Origin: Streptomyces sp. NBC_01142
GTDB taxonomy: Bacteria; Actinomycetota; Actinomycetes; Streptomycetales; Streptomycetaceae
Length of the DNA: 64,000 bases
Assembly: GCF_026341125.1 (NCBI RefSeq)
Contig: NZ_JAPEOR010000001.1
Coordinates: 2,914,001-2,978,000, forward strand
Reading direction: 5' to 3'
Below, one piece after another: positions 36,162 through 44,583 of the stretch (the stretch's first letter is position 1; each line of letters begins with the position of its first letter). The notes under the pieces are model-generated. The model was given only the letters and a program-made list of their open reading frames with translations, made no database searches and was not told where the DNA came from. Both the position numbers and the translations under genes were made by a program.

Positions 36162-37999
36162 CGGAGAAGCGGCCGGAGGCGGGGAAGGAAACGCGGGCGG
36201 GGGCGGTGACGAAGGCGGGGGCGGTGACGGGGACGAAGGCGACGGAGGCCTCCGCGGCCGAGGCGGAGCTGCTGCAGCGCGTGCTCGGCGCGCTGCTGCG
36301 CGAGGACGTCGTGGGCCTGCGCACCCGCGGCACCGTCCTCGAGCGGCCGGACGGAGCCTGGCTGCGCCTGGCAACCGATGACGGGGACGCGCTGCTGCTG
36401 CCGGTCCACGAGGACGGATTCCAGTGCGAGAGATCCGCCCGGCTGCCCCTGCTGAGACGGGAGTCCGACGGGACGGAGCTGACCACCGCCGACGGCATTC
36501 TGACTGTGCTCGGCGCCCTCGCCGACCCCGTGGACCGCCGCGGCTTCGACGCGTTCGCCGAGGAGTGCCGGCAGACGCTGGAGACCCTGCGCCTGCACGC
36601 CGACACGCAGGACGAGGTCACCACAGCGCTCGCCGACCGGCACGGCGCCGATCCCGCACAGTGGACCGGCCTCGCCGCAGGTCTGGCCCACGACACCCTT
36701 GCCGCCCGCCTCGACCACCCCGTCTACCCGACAGGACGCGGCCGCTCCGGGCTCACAAAGCACCAACTGCGCACGTACGCACCGGAGTTCCATCCCCGCT
36801 TCGCTCTGCGCTGGCTCGCCCTGCCCATCGAAGAGGTCACCTCGCAGGGCGGGGACCCTGCGGCGGACCCGGCCTGGCCGTGGCCCGCGCCGACGGCGCT
36901 CGGACTGCCGGAACTCGACGGCAGCCACCTCGCCCTCCCCGTCCACCCACTGACCGTGGGCGAACCGCTGCGGGACGCGCTGCGCGCCACCGGACTCGAC
37001 AGCCGGGCCGTCCTGGCCGAGAGACCGTACCTGGAGGCCGTACCGACCCTGTCGATGCGGACCGTCGCCCTCGCCGCGCACCCCCGCATCCATCTCAAAC
37101 TGCCCCTGGCCACCTCCACCCTGGGCCTGCTCAACCGGCGCACCATCAAGCCCGGCACGCTCGTCGACGGTGCTGCCGGCCAGCGCCTGCTGCAGACCGT
37201 GATCGCCCGCGAGCACCGCTTCCGCGACAGCATCCTCCACGCCGACGAGACGCGGTTCGCCCATGCCGGCCATGAACTCCTCGCCGTACTGGTGCGCCGC
37301 AACCCCGCCGGTCTGGACGACGCCGTCGTCGTACCGATGGCGGCCCTGCTGAGCCGGGCACCCGGTGGCCGACTGCTGATCGACCACCTCGCCGACCGCT
37401 TCTACGGCGGCGATCCGCTCGCCCTCCTCGATGCCGCTCTCACTCTGCTCTTCGACTGGCAGACCATGCTCTTCGGCTACGGGATAGCCCTGGAGTCCCA
37501 CCAGCAGAACATCTCTCTGGTCCTGGAGGAGGACGGGGGCCGCCCCCGCATCCGGCTGCTGCTCAAGGACAACGACGGCCCGCGCATCAACACCGTCCGG
37601 ATGCGCGAGACTCTCGGCGCCGACGCGCCGGACCCGGCGGCGTTCGACGACGTACGGATCTTCGGTGACAGCGACGGGCCCGTCGTCGATCTGTTCACCA
37701 CCATCACCGTCCACCTGTGCGCGGGAGCGTACGCCTTCGGGCTCGCCCGGCACGGCCGCGCCCCGCTCCACCGGCTGCTCGGACTCGTCCGCGAACGGCT
37801 CGGAGAGGCCGTGGCACGGCTCGGGACGCGGCCGGGACAGCCCGGCGCCGTACTGCGCGAGCACGTCCTGGACGCGGCGCACCTGCCCGTCAAGGCGATG
37901 GTGACCGCCGGTACCCTGTTCACCAAGGACCGCTCGGGTGCGTCCGACATCAACAAGCACTACACCACCGGTCCCAACTACCTGTTGCGCGGAGTGTGA
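36158..37999 (+). CDS. IucA/IucC-family siderophore synthetase 1 (NIS synthetase)
   Basis: A 613-residue NRPS-independent siderophore synthetase, which adenylates a carboxylate such as citrate and condenses it with an amine or alcohol. Family segments are HPVYPTGRGRSGL near residue 189, RTYAPEFHPRFALRWLAL, the catalytic region GYGIALESHQQNISLVLE and LLLKDNDGPRI, and the C-terminal FhuF-like transporter domain (ending in KAMVTAGTLFTKD). Two departures are notable: the first motif lacks the usual second His and Lys of HPxHPxxKxRxG, and the common RDfEG motif reads KDNDG. An unusual Lys/Thr/Ala N-terminal tail precedes the fold. It starts with GTG overlapping the ATP-grasp stop. Confidence 0.85.
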   Translation: MTEKRPEAGKETRAGAVTKAGAVTGTKATEASAAEAELLQRVLGALLREDVVGLRTRGTVLERPDGAWLRLATDDGDALLLPVHEDGFQCERSARLPLLRRESDGTELTTADGILTVLGALADPVDRRGFDAFAEECRQTLETLRLHADTQDEVTTALADRHGADPAQWTGLAAGLAHDTLAARLDHPVYPTGRGRSGLTKHQLRTYAPEFHPRFALRWLALPIEEVTSQGGDPAADPAWPWPAPTALGLPELDGSHLALPVHPLTVGEPLRDALRATGLDSRAVLAERPYLEAVPTLSMRTVALAAHPRIHLKLPLATSTLGLLNRRTIKPGTLVDGAAGQRLLQTVIAREHRFRDSILHADETRFAHAGHELLAVLVRRNPAGLDDAVVVPMAALLSRAPGGRLLIDHLADRFYGGDPLALLDAALTLLFDWQTMLFGYGIALESHQQNISLVLEEDGGRPRIRLLLKDNDGPRINTVRMRETLGADAPDPAAFDDVRIFGDSDGPVVDLFTTITVHLCAGAYAFGLARHGRAPLHRLLGLVRERLGEAVARLGTRPGQPGAVLREHVLDAAHLPVKAMVTAGTLFTKDRSGASDINKHYTTGPNYLLRGV

Positions 38000-38005
38000 C
38001 CGGCG

Positions 38006-39796
38006 ATGTCCCCAGCCCATTCCTCTGCTCGTTCGTCCGCCCAGTCCTCCCCTCCCACCGGGCTGCCCACCGCCGACCAGGCCGTGGCCCACACCCTCCT
38101 CAACTGTCTGCTCCGCGAGGTGTCGGGCCCCGAGCACCAGACCGCCGTCATCGACGACCACCTGCTGCTGCGTCTGCCGCTGCGCGGGGTGCTGCTCCGG
38201 GTCGCCCTGCGCCGTACGTCCCTCCTGGGAGCGCACCGCTTCACCGGCCCGGTCACCGAACAGACCGACGGCGGCTGGTCCGAGCTGGACTGGCTCCGCC
38301 TCGCCGAGTACACGCATGCAGAGCTCTCGCTCCGTACGGGGTCGCGCAACGACGAATTCCTGGACCAGATCGTCTCGAGCCATCAGGGAGTCTCCTCCGC
38401 GCTGGCCGCGCCCCGTCCGGCCGTTGAGGCGCCGCATGCCGGAGTCGGGTCCCCTGACTGGCTCGTCACCTATCTCGCATCCGAGCAGTCCCTCGTGCTC
38501 GGCCACCGCTTCCACCCCACCCCCAAGGCACGCAGCGGCGATCGGGCCTCCTGGTCCGCCTATGCCCCGGAAGCCGCCGCCTCCTTCCCGCTGCGCCTGC
38601 TCGCCGTCCGCGACCACCTGATCGCGCAGGAGTCCGCCGAGCCCGGTGCCACCGACCCGCTGGACCGACTGGACCCGCTGGACCGGCGGGCGGTCCCCGA
38701 CGGCTACCGGCTGCTGCCCGCACACCCGTGGCAGTACGGACTGCTGCACGAACACCCGGCACTGCGGTCGGCGCTCGACCGGGGCGACATACTCGACCTG
38801 GGCCTGGGCCGCAGGCGCTTCACCGCCACCGCGTCCGTACGCACCGTCTACGACGGCGACACGTTTCTGAAGTTCAGCCTCAACGTCCGTATCACCAACT
38901 GCCTGCGCAAGAACGCCAGTTACGAGCTCGCCGGTGCGGTGGCCCTCACCCGTCTGCTCGGTCCGGCCCTCACCGACCTGACTGCCCGTTTCCCGGGCAG
39001 TGGCATGCTCCGCGAACCCGCCTACCGCAGCCTCGCACTCCCCGGCCCGGACGGCCGGCCCGACCTCGCGCTCCTCGAAGGCTTCGGGGTGATCGTCCGT
39101 GAAGGGCTCACCGGCCACCTCGTCCCCGGCGCCACCCCGCTCCTCGCCGCGGCCGTCGCCGACGAGTACGCCACGGGTCCCGGCCATATCTCCCGCCTGC
39201 TGGCCGATACGGATCAGGGAACAGCGCTGGAGTGGTGGCAGACGTACCTCACGCTGCTCATCCCGCCCGTCCTGGCCGCCTACTTCGACCACGGGCTGGT
39301 CCTCGAACCCCATCTGCAGAACGTCCTCGTCTGTGTCGACGCCGACGGCAGGCCCGCCCAGGTCCTCTTCCGCGATCTGGAAGGCACCAAGCTGATTCCC
39401 GAGCACCACGCCCTCACCCTGGCCGCGCTGCCGGAGGAGGTCGCAGGCCCGATGACGTACGACGCACAGCGTGGCTGGGACCGCGTCGTCTACTGCCTGC
39501 TGGTGAACCATGTCGCCGAAATGCTCGCCGCCCTCGCCGATCTGCACCCGCAGACCGAGCCCGCCCTGTGGTCGCAGGTCCGCCGCACACTCCAGGACTA
39601 TGCCGACGAGCACGGCTGCCCGCCCCGCCTGAACGCCCTGCTGGCAGGCGCGCCACTGCCCGCCAAGGCCAATCTGCTGACCCGCTGGGAGCGCACTGCC
39701 GACCGCGAGGCGGGCTATGTCCGCGTGCCCTCTCCGCTCGCCGAGGACGTGCTGTCCGGAGCGATCCGCACCGATGACGTCTGGAACGCCCGATGA
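38006..39796 (+). CDS. IucA/IucC-family siderophore synthetase 2 (NIS synthetase)
   Basis: The 596-residue second synthetase is closer to the family norm: LGHRFHPTPKARSG (about residue 165), YRLLPAHPWQYG, FLKFSLNVRITNCLRKN, DHGLVLEPHLQNVLVCVD and LFRDLEGTKLI. The last two carry the substrate- and ATP-contacting residues. Two NIS enzymes acting in series typically build a symmetric or pseudo-symmetric citrate- or dicarboxylate-based siderophore. The gene starts six bases after the first synthetase and overlaps the decarboxylase gene by ATGA. Confidence 0.88.
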   Translation: MSPAHSSARSSAQSSPPTGLPTADQAVAHTLLNCLLREVSGPEHQTAVIDDHLLLRLPLRGVLLRVALRRTSLLGAHRFTGPVTEQTDGGWSELDWLRLAEYTHAELSLRTGSRNDEFLDQIVSSHQGVSSALAAPRPAVEAPHAGVGSPDWLVTYLASEQSLVLGHRFHPTPKARSGDRASWSAYAPEAAASFPLRLLAVRDHLIAQESAEPGATDPLDRLDPLDRRAVPDGYRLLPAHPWQYGLLHEHPALRSALDRGDILDLGLGRRRFTATASVRTVYDGDTFLKFSLNVRITNCLRKNASYELAGAVALTRLLGPALTDLTARFPGSGMLREPAYRSLALPGPDGRPDLALLEGFGVIVREGLTGHLVPGATPLLAAAVADEYATGPGHISRLLADTDQGTALEWWQTYLTLLIPPVLAAYFDHGLVLEPHLQNVLVCVDADGRPAQVLFRDLEGTKLIPEHHALTLAALPEEVAGPMTYDAQRGWDRVVYCLLVNHVAEMLAALADLHPQTEPALWSQVRRTLQDYADEHGCPPRLNALLAGAPLPAKANLLTRWERTADREAGYVRVPSPLAEDVLSGAIRTDDVWNAR

Positions 39797-41121
39797 CGGT
39801 CTCCACGAACCCTGTTGCCCCCACCACCCCTGTTGCCCCCACCACCCCTGTCGTCCCGGCCCCCCTTGCTGTCCCCACCGCGCCGGTGCGCGAGCACGCC
39901 CTGTCGCTCACCGCCGAGAATCTGCCCGCGTACCTGTACGACCTCGGCGCACTGCGCGCGCACGCCGCGTCCGTACGATCGGCGCTTCCCGAGCGCGTCG
40001 AGCTCTACTACGCCGCCAAGGCCAACCCGGAACCGGAGATTCTCGCCACGCTCGCCCCGTACGTGGACGGCTACGAGGTCTCGTCCGGCGGCGAACTCGC
40101 CCATGTCGCCAAGGCCGTGCCGGGCCGTCCACTGGCCTTCGGCGGCCCCGGCAAAACCCCGGCCGAGACAGCAGCGGCCCTGGAACTGGGTGTGGAACGC
40201 TTCCATGTCGAGAGCGTCTCCGAACTCCATATGCTGGCGAACCTCGCCGCCCGCCTGGCACCCGACGCACACATCGCGGTCCTGCTCCGCTTCAACCTTC
40301 CCTTGGCGGACGGTTCGTTGGAGGCCAGCGCCCTGTCCATGGGCGGCCGCCCGACCCCGTTCGGACTGGACCCGTCCCAGGCGGACACCGCGGTCCGCAT
40401 CCTCACCGACGGCACCCACCCGCAACTGGAGCTGCGCGGCATCCACGCCCACCTGGCCAGCGGCCTTCAGGCCCCCGAACAGCTCGCGGTCGCCGAGTCC
40501 GTGGTGGCCTGGGCCGCGAGCCTGGCCGCCCGCCACGGCATCTCCCTCCCCGAGGTGAATGTCGGCGGCGGCATGACGGTCGACTACACGGACCCGGAAG
40601 CCCGGTTCGACTGGCCGGCCTACGGCGCGGGCCTCGCCCGCCTCACCGCCGCCCACCCGGACCTGCTCCTCCGTATCGAACCGGGCCGCGCCCTGACCGC
40701 GTACTGCGGCTGGTACGCCACCGAGGTGCTCGATGTGAAGCACAGCCACGGCGAGGAGTTCGCGGTCGTCCGCGGTGGCACCCACCACCTGCGCACCCCC
40801 GCGACGAAGGGCCACGACCAGCCCTGCGCGCTGCTCCCCGTGGACACCTGGCCCCACCCCTGGCCGCGGTCCATGGCCAGGCAGGACCTGGTCACCCTGA
40901 CCGGCCAGCTGTGCACACCGAAGGACGTCCTCGCCCGCCGGGTCCCGGCGGCGGGGCTGAGGGCGGGAGACCGTGTGGTGTTCGCGCTGGCCGGGGCGTA
41001 CGCGTGGAACATCTCTCACCACGACTTCCTGATGCACCCCCGGCCGGGCTTCCACTTTCTCGACTCCTCCCTGCCGGCCGGGCCGTTCAATGGTGATCAG
41101 CAGCCGTCGAACGAGGACTAG
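39793..41121 (+). CDS. PLP-dependent decarboxylase (Orn/Lys/DAP, LysA/SbnH-like)
   Basis: A 442-residue fold-type III PLP decarboxylase. The PLP lysine is in LYYAAKANPEPEIL (about residue 76). Other family features are IHAHLASGLQ, VNVGGGMTVDY, LLRIEPGRALTAYCGWY and the substrate-binding cysteine loop GQLCTPKDVL near the C-terminus. A Pro/Thr/Val repeat tail of about 35 residues precedes the fold. In staphyloferrin B synthesis the comparable enzyme SbnH decarboxylates a citryl-diaminopropionate intermediate; here it could make a diamine or decarboxylate an NIS intermediate. It is last in the four-gene operon. Its TAG stop lies inside the left arm of a large inverted repeat. Confidence 0.85.
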   Translation: MTVSTNPVAPTTPVAPTTPVVPAPLAVPTAPVREHALSLTAENLPAYLYDLGALRAHAASVRSALPERVELYYAAKANPEPEILATLAPYVDGYEVSSGGELAHVAKAVPGRPLAFGGPGKTPAETAAALELGVERFHVESVSELHMLANLAARLAPDAHIAVLLRFNLPLADGSLEASALSMGGRPTPFGLDPSQADTAVRILTDGTHPQLELRGIHAHLASGLQAPEQLAVAESVVAWAASLAARHGISLPEVNVGGGMTVDYTDPEARFDWPAYGAGLARLTAAHPDLLLRIEPGRALTAYCGWYATEVLDVKHSHGEEFAVVRGGTHHLRTPATKGHDQPCALLPVDTWPHPWPRSMARQDLVTLTGQLCTPKDVLARRVPAAGLRAGDRVVFALAGAYAWNISHHDFLMHPRPGFHFLDSSLPAGPFNGDQQPSNED

Positions 41122-41238
41122 AAGTGTCCTGAAGATCTTGAAGTCGCGCCTGGCTTGCCCACATTCATGGCGATTGACATTTACCGGCAATCCGGGGTGA
41201 GTCGGGCGGTCAGAGCAAGATCTTCATCGGTCTTCTAG
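41118..41238. repeat. 121-bp segment with 23-bp imperfect inverted repeats (possible MITE)
   Basis: The left arm (41118-41140) starts CTAGAAG and ends TGAAGATCTTG; the right arm (41216-41238) starts CAAGATCTTCA and ends CTTCTAG. They match at 18 of 23 positions when one is reverse-complemented, and enclose 75 bp. Both outer ends are CTAG. It could be a miniature element with a CTAG target, or the terminator region of the siderophore operon. Confidence 0.5.
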
Positions 41239-41840
41239 TGGCGCTGGGCTTCCCGCGGGGGAGGGGCGGTGAGTGAGCTGCCGGCCTGGTATGCCGTCCC
41301 CGCGGGGGCTTGGCGGACTGCGTCGCCGCCCGGGCGATCCTGCGGCTGGTGTGTGCCGTGGACGATCAGTGCCCAGGTCAGGCAGGCGAACGCCGCGGTG
41401 TGGAGGAGAGCGCGGACGACGTTCCAGGTGACCCACTTGGCCTCGAACTGGGCCCGGACCACGCCTAGTTCATTGATCCGGTCGGGGTCGCCGGCCTGGG
41501 CGAGCTGGTCGTTGAGTGGGACGTTGACGCCGCTGGTGACCGCGAGGGCCACCACGTACAGGACCAGCGCGGCGATCAGCCACGGCAGTGCGGGGCGGCT
41601 GTGGCCCCGCCAGGCCAGGACCACGGCGAGGCCGACGAGCGGGATCGCGCCCATGAAGGGGAGCATGAACACCGGGTTGAGGATGGCCTTGTTGATGCCC
41701 TGCATGGCGTCGACGAGCGTGTGGTCGGAGGAGCGGGCGAGGCCGGGCATGACCGCGTAGGCGAAGGCCGCGAACAGGCCGGCCATCAACCCGGTGGAGA
41801 GGGTGGCGGCGAGCAGCGTGGCGGTCTGCAGGTGTCTCAT
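41235..41840 (-). CDS. DUF1772 (anthrone oxygenase-like) membrane protein
   Basis: A 201-residue protein with four hydrophobic helices (ATLLAATLSTGLMAGLFAAFAYAVMPGL, FMLPFMGAIPLVGLAVVLAW, PWLIAALVLYVVALAV, RALLHTAAFACLTWALI). It contains the DUF1772 signature around VNVPLNDQLAQAGDP and WVTWNVVRALLHT. Some DUF1772 proteins are cofactor-free anthrone oxygenases, but most in Streptomyces are uncharacterised. It overlaps the upstream NmrA-like gene by ATGA, so the two form an operon divergent from a LysR gene. A Gly/Pro-rich 35-residue tail ends the protein, whose 3' end touches the inverted-repeat element. Confidence 0.8.
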   Translation of the reverse strand: MRHLQTATLLAATLSTGLMAGLFAAFAYAVMPGLARSSDHTLVDAMQGINKAILNPVFMLPFMGAIPLVGLAVVLAWRGHSRPALPWLIAALVLYVVALAVTSGVNVPLNDQLAQAGDPDRINELGVVRAQFEAKWVTWNVVRALLHTAAFACLTWALIVHGTHQPQDRPGGDAVRQAPAGTAYQAGSSLTAPPPREAQRH

Positions 41841-42691
41841 TCCGCGCTCCCGGGGGCGGTGGCGGCGGCCGTCCAGACGCCGGTGGCGGCCGTCTCGTGG
41901 GCGTAGGCGGTGAAGTCCCGGGCCGGGCGGCCGAGGACCTGCTGGACGCCGTCGCCCAGGTAGGCGTTCCGGCCGTCGAGGACCGTGGTGAAGAGGTAGG
42001 TGATCAGGCCGGTGACCTCGTCCGGGACACCCTCGGCGGCCAGCGCGGCGGCGTAGGCGTCGGCCGGCACGGAGACGAAGGGGATGGTCCGGCCGGTCGC
42101 GTCGGCGATGGCGGAGACGGCGTCGGCGAAGGTGAGCAGGCGCGGTCCGGTGACGTCGTACGTCCGGCCGGTGTGCCCCTGCCCGGTGAGGACGGCCGCG
42201 GCGACCTCGGCGATGTCGCCTGCGTCCACGAAGGGCTCGCCCACCTCGAAGGCGGGCAGCGCCACCTCACCGGCCCGCACGGGCTCCAGCAGGTAGTCCT
42301 CGCTGAAGTTCTGGGCGAACCAACTGGCCCGCAGCACCGTCCAGTCCGCCCCCGAGGCGGCCACGGCCTTCTCGCAGTCCTCCGCCTCCGGCTCGCCGCG
42401 GCCGGAGAGCAGCACCAGGCGCCGCGCGCCCGACGCCACGGCCGTCTCGGCGAAGGCGCCGATCTCCTCCGGCGCTCCGGGAGCGGCCAGATCCGGGTAG
42501 TACGAGATGTACACCGCGCTCACCCCCGCCAGCGCGGGCGCCCAGGTCGCCCGGTCCGTCCAGTCGAACGGCACGCCGCCCGACCGGGAGCCGATCCGTA
42601 CCGGCAGATCGCGTCCGGTCAGCAGCCGTGCGACGCGGCTGCCGGTCTTGCCGGTGCCGCCCAGGACGAGGGTCAGGTCATCACGGGTCAT
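41837..42691 (-). CDS. NAD(P)H-binding NmrA-family protein
   Basis: A 284-residue atypical short-chain dehydrogenase. The dinucleotide loop LVLGGTGKTGSRVARLL is at residue 9, followed by AVYISYYPDLAAPG, RRLVLLSGRGE, VLRASWFAQNFSE and EVGEPFVDAGDIAEVAAAVLTG, which together mark NmrA/HSCARG-like redox sensor or quinone reductase-like proteins. The classical YxxxK pair is not obvious. It leads an operon with the DUF1772 gene and is divergent from a LysR regulator (205-bp gap), which is its likely controller. The substrate is unknown. Confidence 0.85.
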   Translation of the reverse strand: MTRDDLTLVLGGTGKTGSRVARLLTGRDLPVRIGSRSGGVPFDWTDRATWAPALAGVSAVYISYYPDLAAPGAPEEIGAFAETAVASGARRLVLLSGRGEPEAEDCEKAVAASGADWTVLRASWFAQNFSEDYLLEPVRAGEVALPAFEVGEPFVDAGDIAEVAAAVLTGQGHTGRTYDVTGPRLLTFADAVSAIADATGRTIPFVSVPADAYAAALAAEGVPDEVTGLITYLFTTVLDGRNAYLGDGVQQVLGRPARDFTAYAHETAATGVWTAAATAPGSAE

Positions 42692-42896
42692 GGTGGTTGT
42701 CCTCCGCGTTCTCGGTGGTGGCGGCCGTGTCGTCCGGCCACATCCCTATCGTCGGGTGGCGGGGGATCGGCAACAACGAGCAAGCGTGCAAGGATCGTTG
42801 ACCTACAGGTTCACGAACAGAGCCGGCGGCCGGACGGGTGGACACGGGCCCGGCGGACAGCGAACCGCGGACACCGGCCCGACGGACGAGGTGGTC

Positions 42897-43805
42897 ATGG
42901 AACGGCGTGACATCGAGATCTTCCTGACCCTCGCCGAGGAACTGCACTTCGGCCGCAGCGCCGAGCGGCTGCACGTCTCCGTCGCCATGGTCAGCAAGGC
43001 GGTCAAGAAGCTGGAGCGCGCCGTCGGGGCCCCGCTGTTCGACCGCACCAGCCGCCGGGTGACCCTGACGCCCATCGGACAGCGCCTCGACGACGACATA
43101 CGCCCCGCCCACCAGCAGATCCTCGAAGGCTTCGCGCGGGCGGTCGCCGCGGGCTCGGGACTCGACGGCGAGCTGCGCGTCGGTTTCCTCGGCACCGCGG
43201 TCGCCCAGTTCGTCCTGCAGGTCGCCGAGGCGTTCCAGGCCACCCACCCGGCCTGCCGGGTCGAGCTCATCGAGAGCCGTTACGCCGACGGCACCGCACT
43301 CCTGCACGGCGACACGGTCGACGTCCTGCTGATCGCCGCACCGGGCTTCGATCCCGACCTCGTCGAGAGCCCCGTGCTCTTCCGCGAGCCCCCGGTCCTC
43401 GCGGTCTCCGCCCGCCACCCCTTCGCCCGCCGCGCCTCCGTCTGCCTGGAGGACCTCGCCCGCGACAAGGTGCTGCGCCCGCGCGGCATCCCCGCCGAGA
43501 TCGACGCCCTCTCCGTGCCCAGCCACACCCCCGCCGGCCGGCCCATCGAGCGCGGTACGGACTTCGCGACCGTCCAGGAGATGTTCGCCCTGGTGGGCGC
43601 GGGCCGCGGCATCTTCCCCGTCCCCACCCACGCGGCCCGCTACGACGCGCGGCCCGACGTGGTCTACGTCCCCCTCAGCGACGGCCTCCCCTACGCATGG
43701 CGCCTGATCTGGCGGGCCGCCGCCGAGACCAGCCGGACCCGCGCCTTCTGCCTGGCCGCCCGCGTGTTCGTCGAGGCCCACGGGAACCCGCTCTTGGCCG
43801 CGTGA
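42897..43805 (+). CDS. LysR-family transcriptional regulator
   Basis: The 302-residue protein has an N-terminal LysR HTH (ERRDIEIFLTLAEELHFGRSAERL, MVSKAVKKLERAVGAPLFDRTSRRVTL read as separate helices) and an effector domain from about residue 90 (LDGELRVGFLGTAVAQFVLQV). ATG 42897 starts at the conserved MERRDIE. It is divergent from the NmrA-like/DUF1772 operon and probably controls it. No clean T-N11-A palindrome stood out in the gap. Confidence 0.85.
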   Translation: MERRDIEIFLTLAEELHFGRSAERLHVSVAMVSKAVKKLERAVGAPLFDRTSRRVTLTPIGQRLDDDIRPAHQQILEGFARAVAAGSGLDGELRVGFLGTAVAQFVLQVAEAFQATHPACRVELIESRYADGTALLHGDTVDVLLIAAPGFDPDLVESPVLFREPPVLAVSARHPFARRASVCLEDLARDKVLRPRGIPAEIDALSVPSHTPAGRPIERGTDFATVQEMFALVGAGRGIFPVPTHAARYDARPDVVYVPLSDGLPYAWRLIWRAAAETSRTRAFCLAARVFVEAHGNPLLAA

Positions 43806-43877
43806 CGGACGGGCGGCCGTGAGGGTCCAGGCGTACGGGGGCCGAGTAGGAACGGACCAGGAAACCGGTGTTGCTGT

Positions 43878-43896
43878 CAGAAGTTTTGACAGGCCG
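43878..43896. promoter_or_regulatory. Inverted repeat with TTGACA before the small HTH gene
   Basis: CTGTCA and TGACAG flank seven bases; the right arm includes TTGACA, a perfect -35 hexamer, about 26 bp before the GTG at 43922. This arrangement suits autoregulation by the small HTH protein. Confidence 0.4.
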
Positions 43897-43921
43897 TGAT
43901 TCGGGCCGTCAGGGTGTGCGG

Positions 43922-44197
43922 GTGAGCGATGACCCGACGATCGGTTTCCTGAAGGCGGATGTGGCGCGGTTCTGCGCCGGTCTGGATGAGGTGGCTCCCG
44001 CGATCCGGTTGCGGCTGGTCGTCCAGTTGCGGCAGGCGTTGGGAGAGGTGACGGACGCGGCGCTGGACGGCGGGATGGCCGCGGCGAAGGCGGAGGGCTG
44101 GGGGCTGCGGCAGATCGGTGCTCAGGCGGGTCTGTCGCACGAGAAGGTCCGCTACCGGCTCGCCCGGGTGTCGGACGAGCCGCCTGGGCCTGCCTAA
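43922..44197 (+). CDS. Small helix-turn-helix-like protein
   Basis: I do not recognise the family of this 91-residue protein. Its C-terminal third (AAKAEGWGLRQIGAQAGLSHEKVRYRLARV) has the pattern of a helix-turn-helix, and the N-terminal part is helical (FLKADVARFCAGLDEVAPAI). It may be a DNA-binding accessory of a mobile element or a small autoregulated repressor: an inverted repeat with a -35 hexamer lies just upstream and a CTA-rich repeat follows its stop. GTG 43922 is chosen as start; an upstream in-frame start at 43868 would include the repeat. Confidence 0.5.
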   Translation: MSDDPTIGFLKADVARFCAGLDEVAPAIRLRLVVQLRQALGEVTDAALDGGMAAAKAEGWGLRQIGAQAGLSHEKVRYRLARVSDEPPGPA

Positions 44198-44226
44198 GTA
44201 CTACAGATCTAGCGATGTGGTACTAG
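44194..44226. repeat. Imperfect inverted repeat of CTA/TAG type
   Basis: CTAAGTACTAC at the left faces GTGGTACTAG at the right across a short core containing CTACAGATCTAG. Read from the right it begins CTAGTAC, the same seven bases that begin the IS701-type element end at 27994. It may be a relic of a related element or simply a terminator hairpin. Confidence 0.3.
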
Positions 44227-44232
44227 TTGCCG

Positions 44233-44583
44233 ATGTCCGTGCGTCGCGTCGTGCCCGACATCCGGTCCGAGGCCATGGAGGAGAGCCGGGACTTCTACGG
44301 ACTCATCGGGCTGGAGGAGGTCATGAACCACGGCTGGGTCATGACGCTCGCCTCCCGGTCCAACCCCACCGCGCAGGTCACCCTCAACACCCATGACGCG
44401 ACCGCGTCGGTGGAGCCCGACATGAGCATCGAGGTGGACGACGTCGACGGGGTGTACGCGGCCATGCTCGAGCGGGGCGCGGAGATCGTGCACGCGCTGC
44501 GGGACGAGGAGTGGGGCGTACGCCGGTTCTTCGTACGCGACCCCAACGGCCGGGTGGTCAACGTCGTCACCCATCGCACATGA
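44233..44583 (+). CDS. VOC-superfamily (glyoxalase/bleomycin-resistance fold) protein
   Basis: A 116-residue single VOC domain: RRVVPDIRSEAMEESRDFYG at the start, then LEEVMNHGWVMTLAS, MSIEVDDVDGVYAAMLERGA and the closing RRFFVRDPNGRVVNVVTH. Members bind metals or hydrophobic ligands; substrate cannot be inferred. ATG 44233 gives the normal length. It follows the small HTH gene by 35 bp. Confidence 0.82.
   Translation: MSVRRVVPDIRSEAMEESRDFYGLIGLEEVMNHGWVMTLASRSNPTAQVTLNTHDATASVEPDMSIEVDDVDGVYAAMLERGAEIVHALRDEEWGVRRFFVRDPNGRVVNVVTHRT

Noticed and set aside
36044..39613. 1189-codon minus-strand open frame opposite both NIS synthetases
   Set aside because: Shadow of real genes caused by codon bias; Gly/Val/Gln-rich with no recognisable motif.
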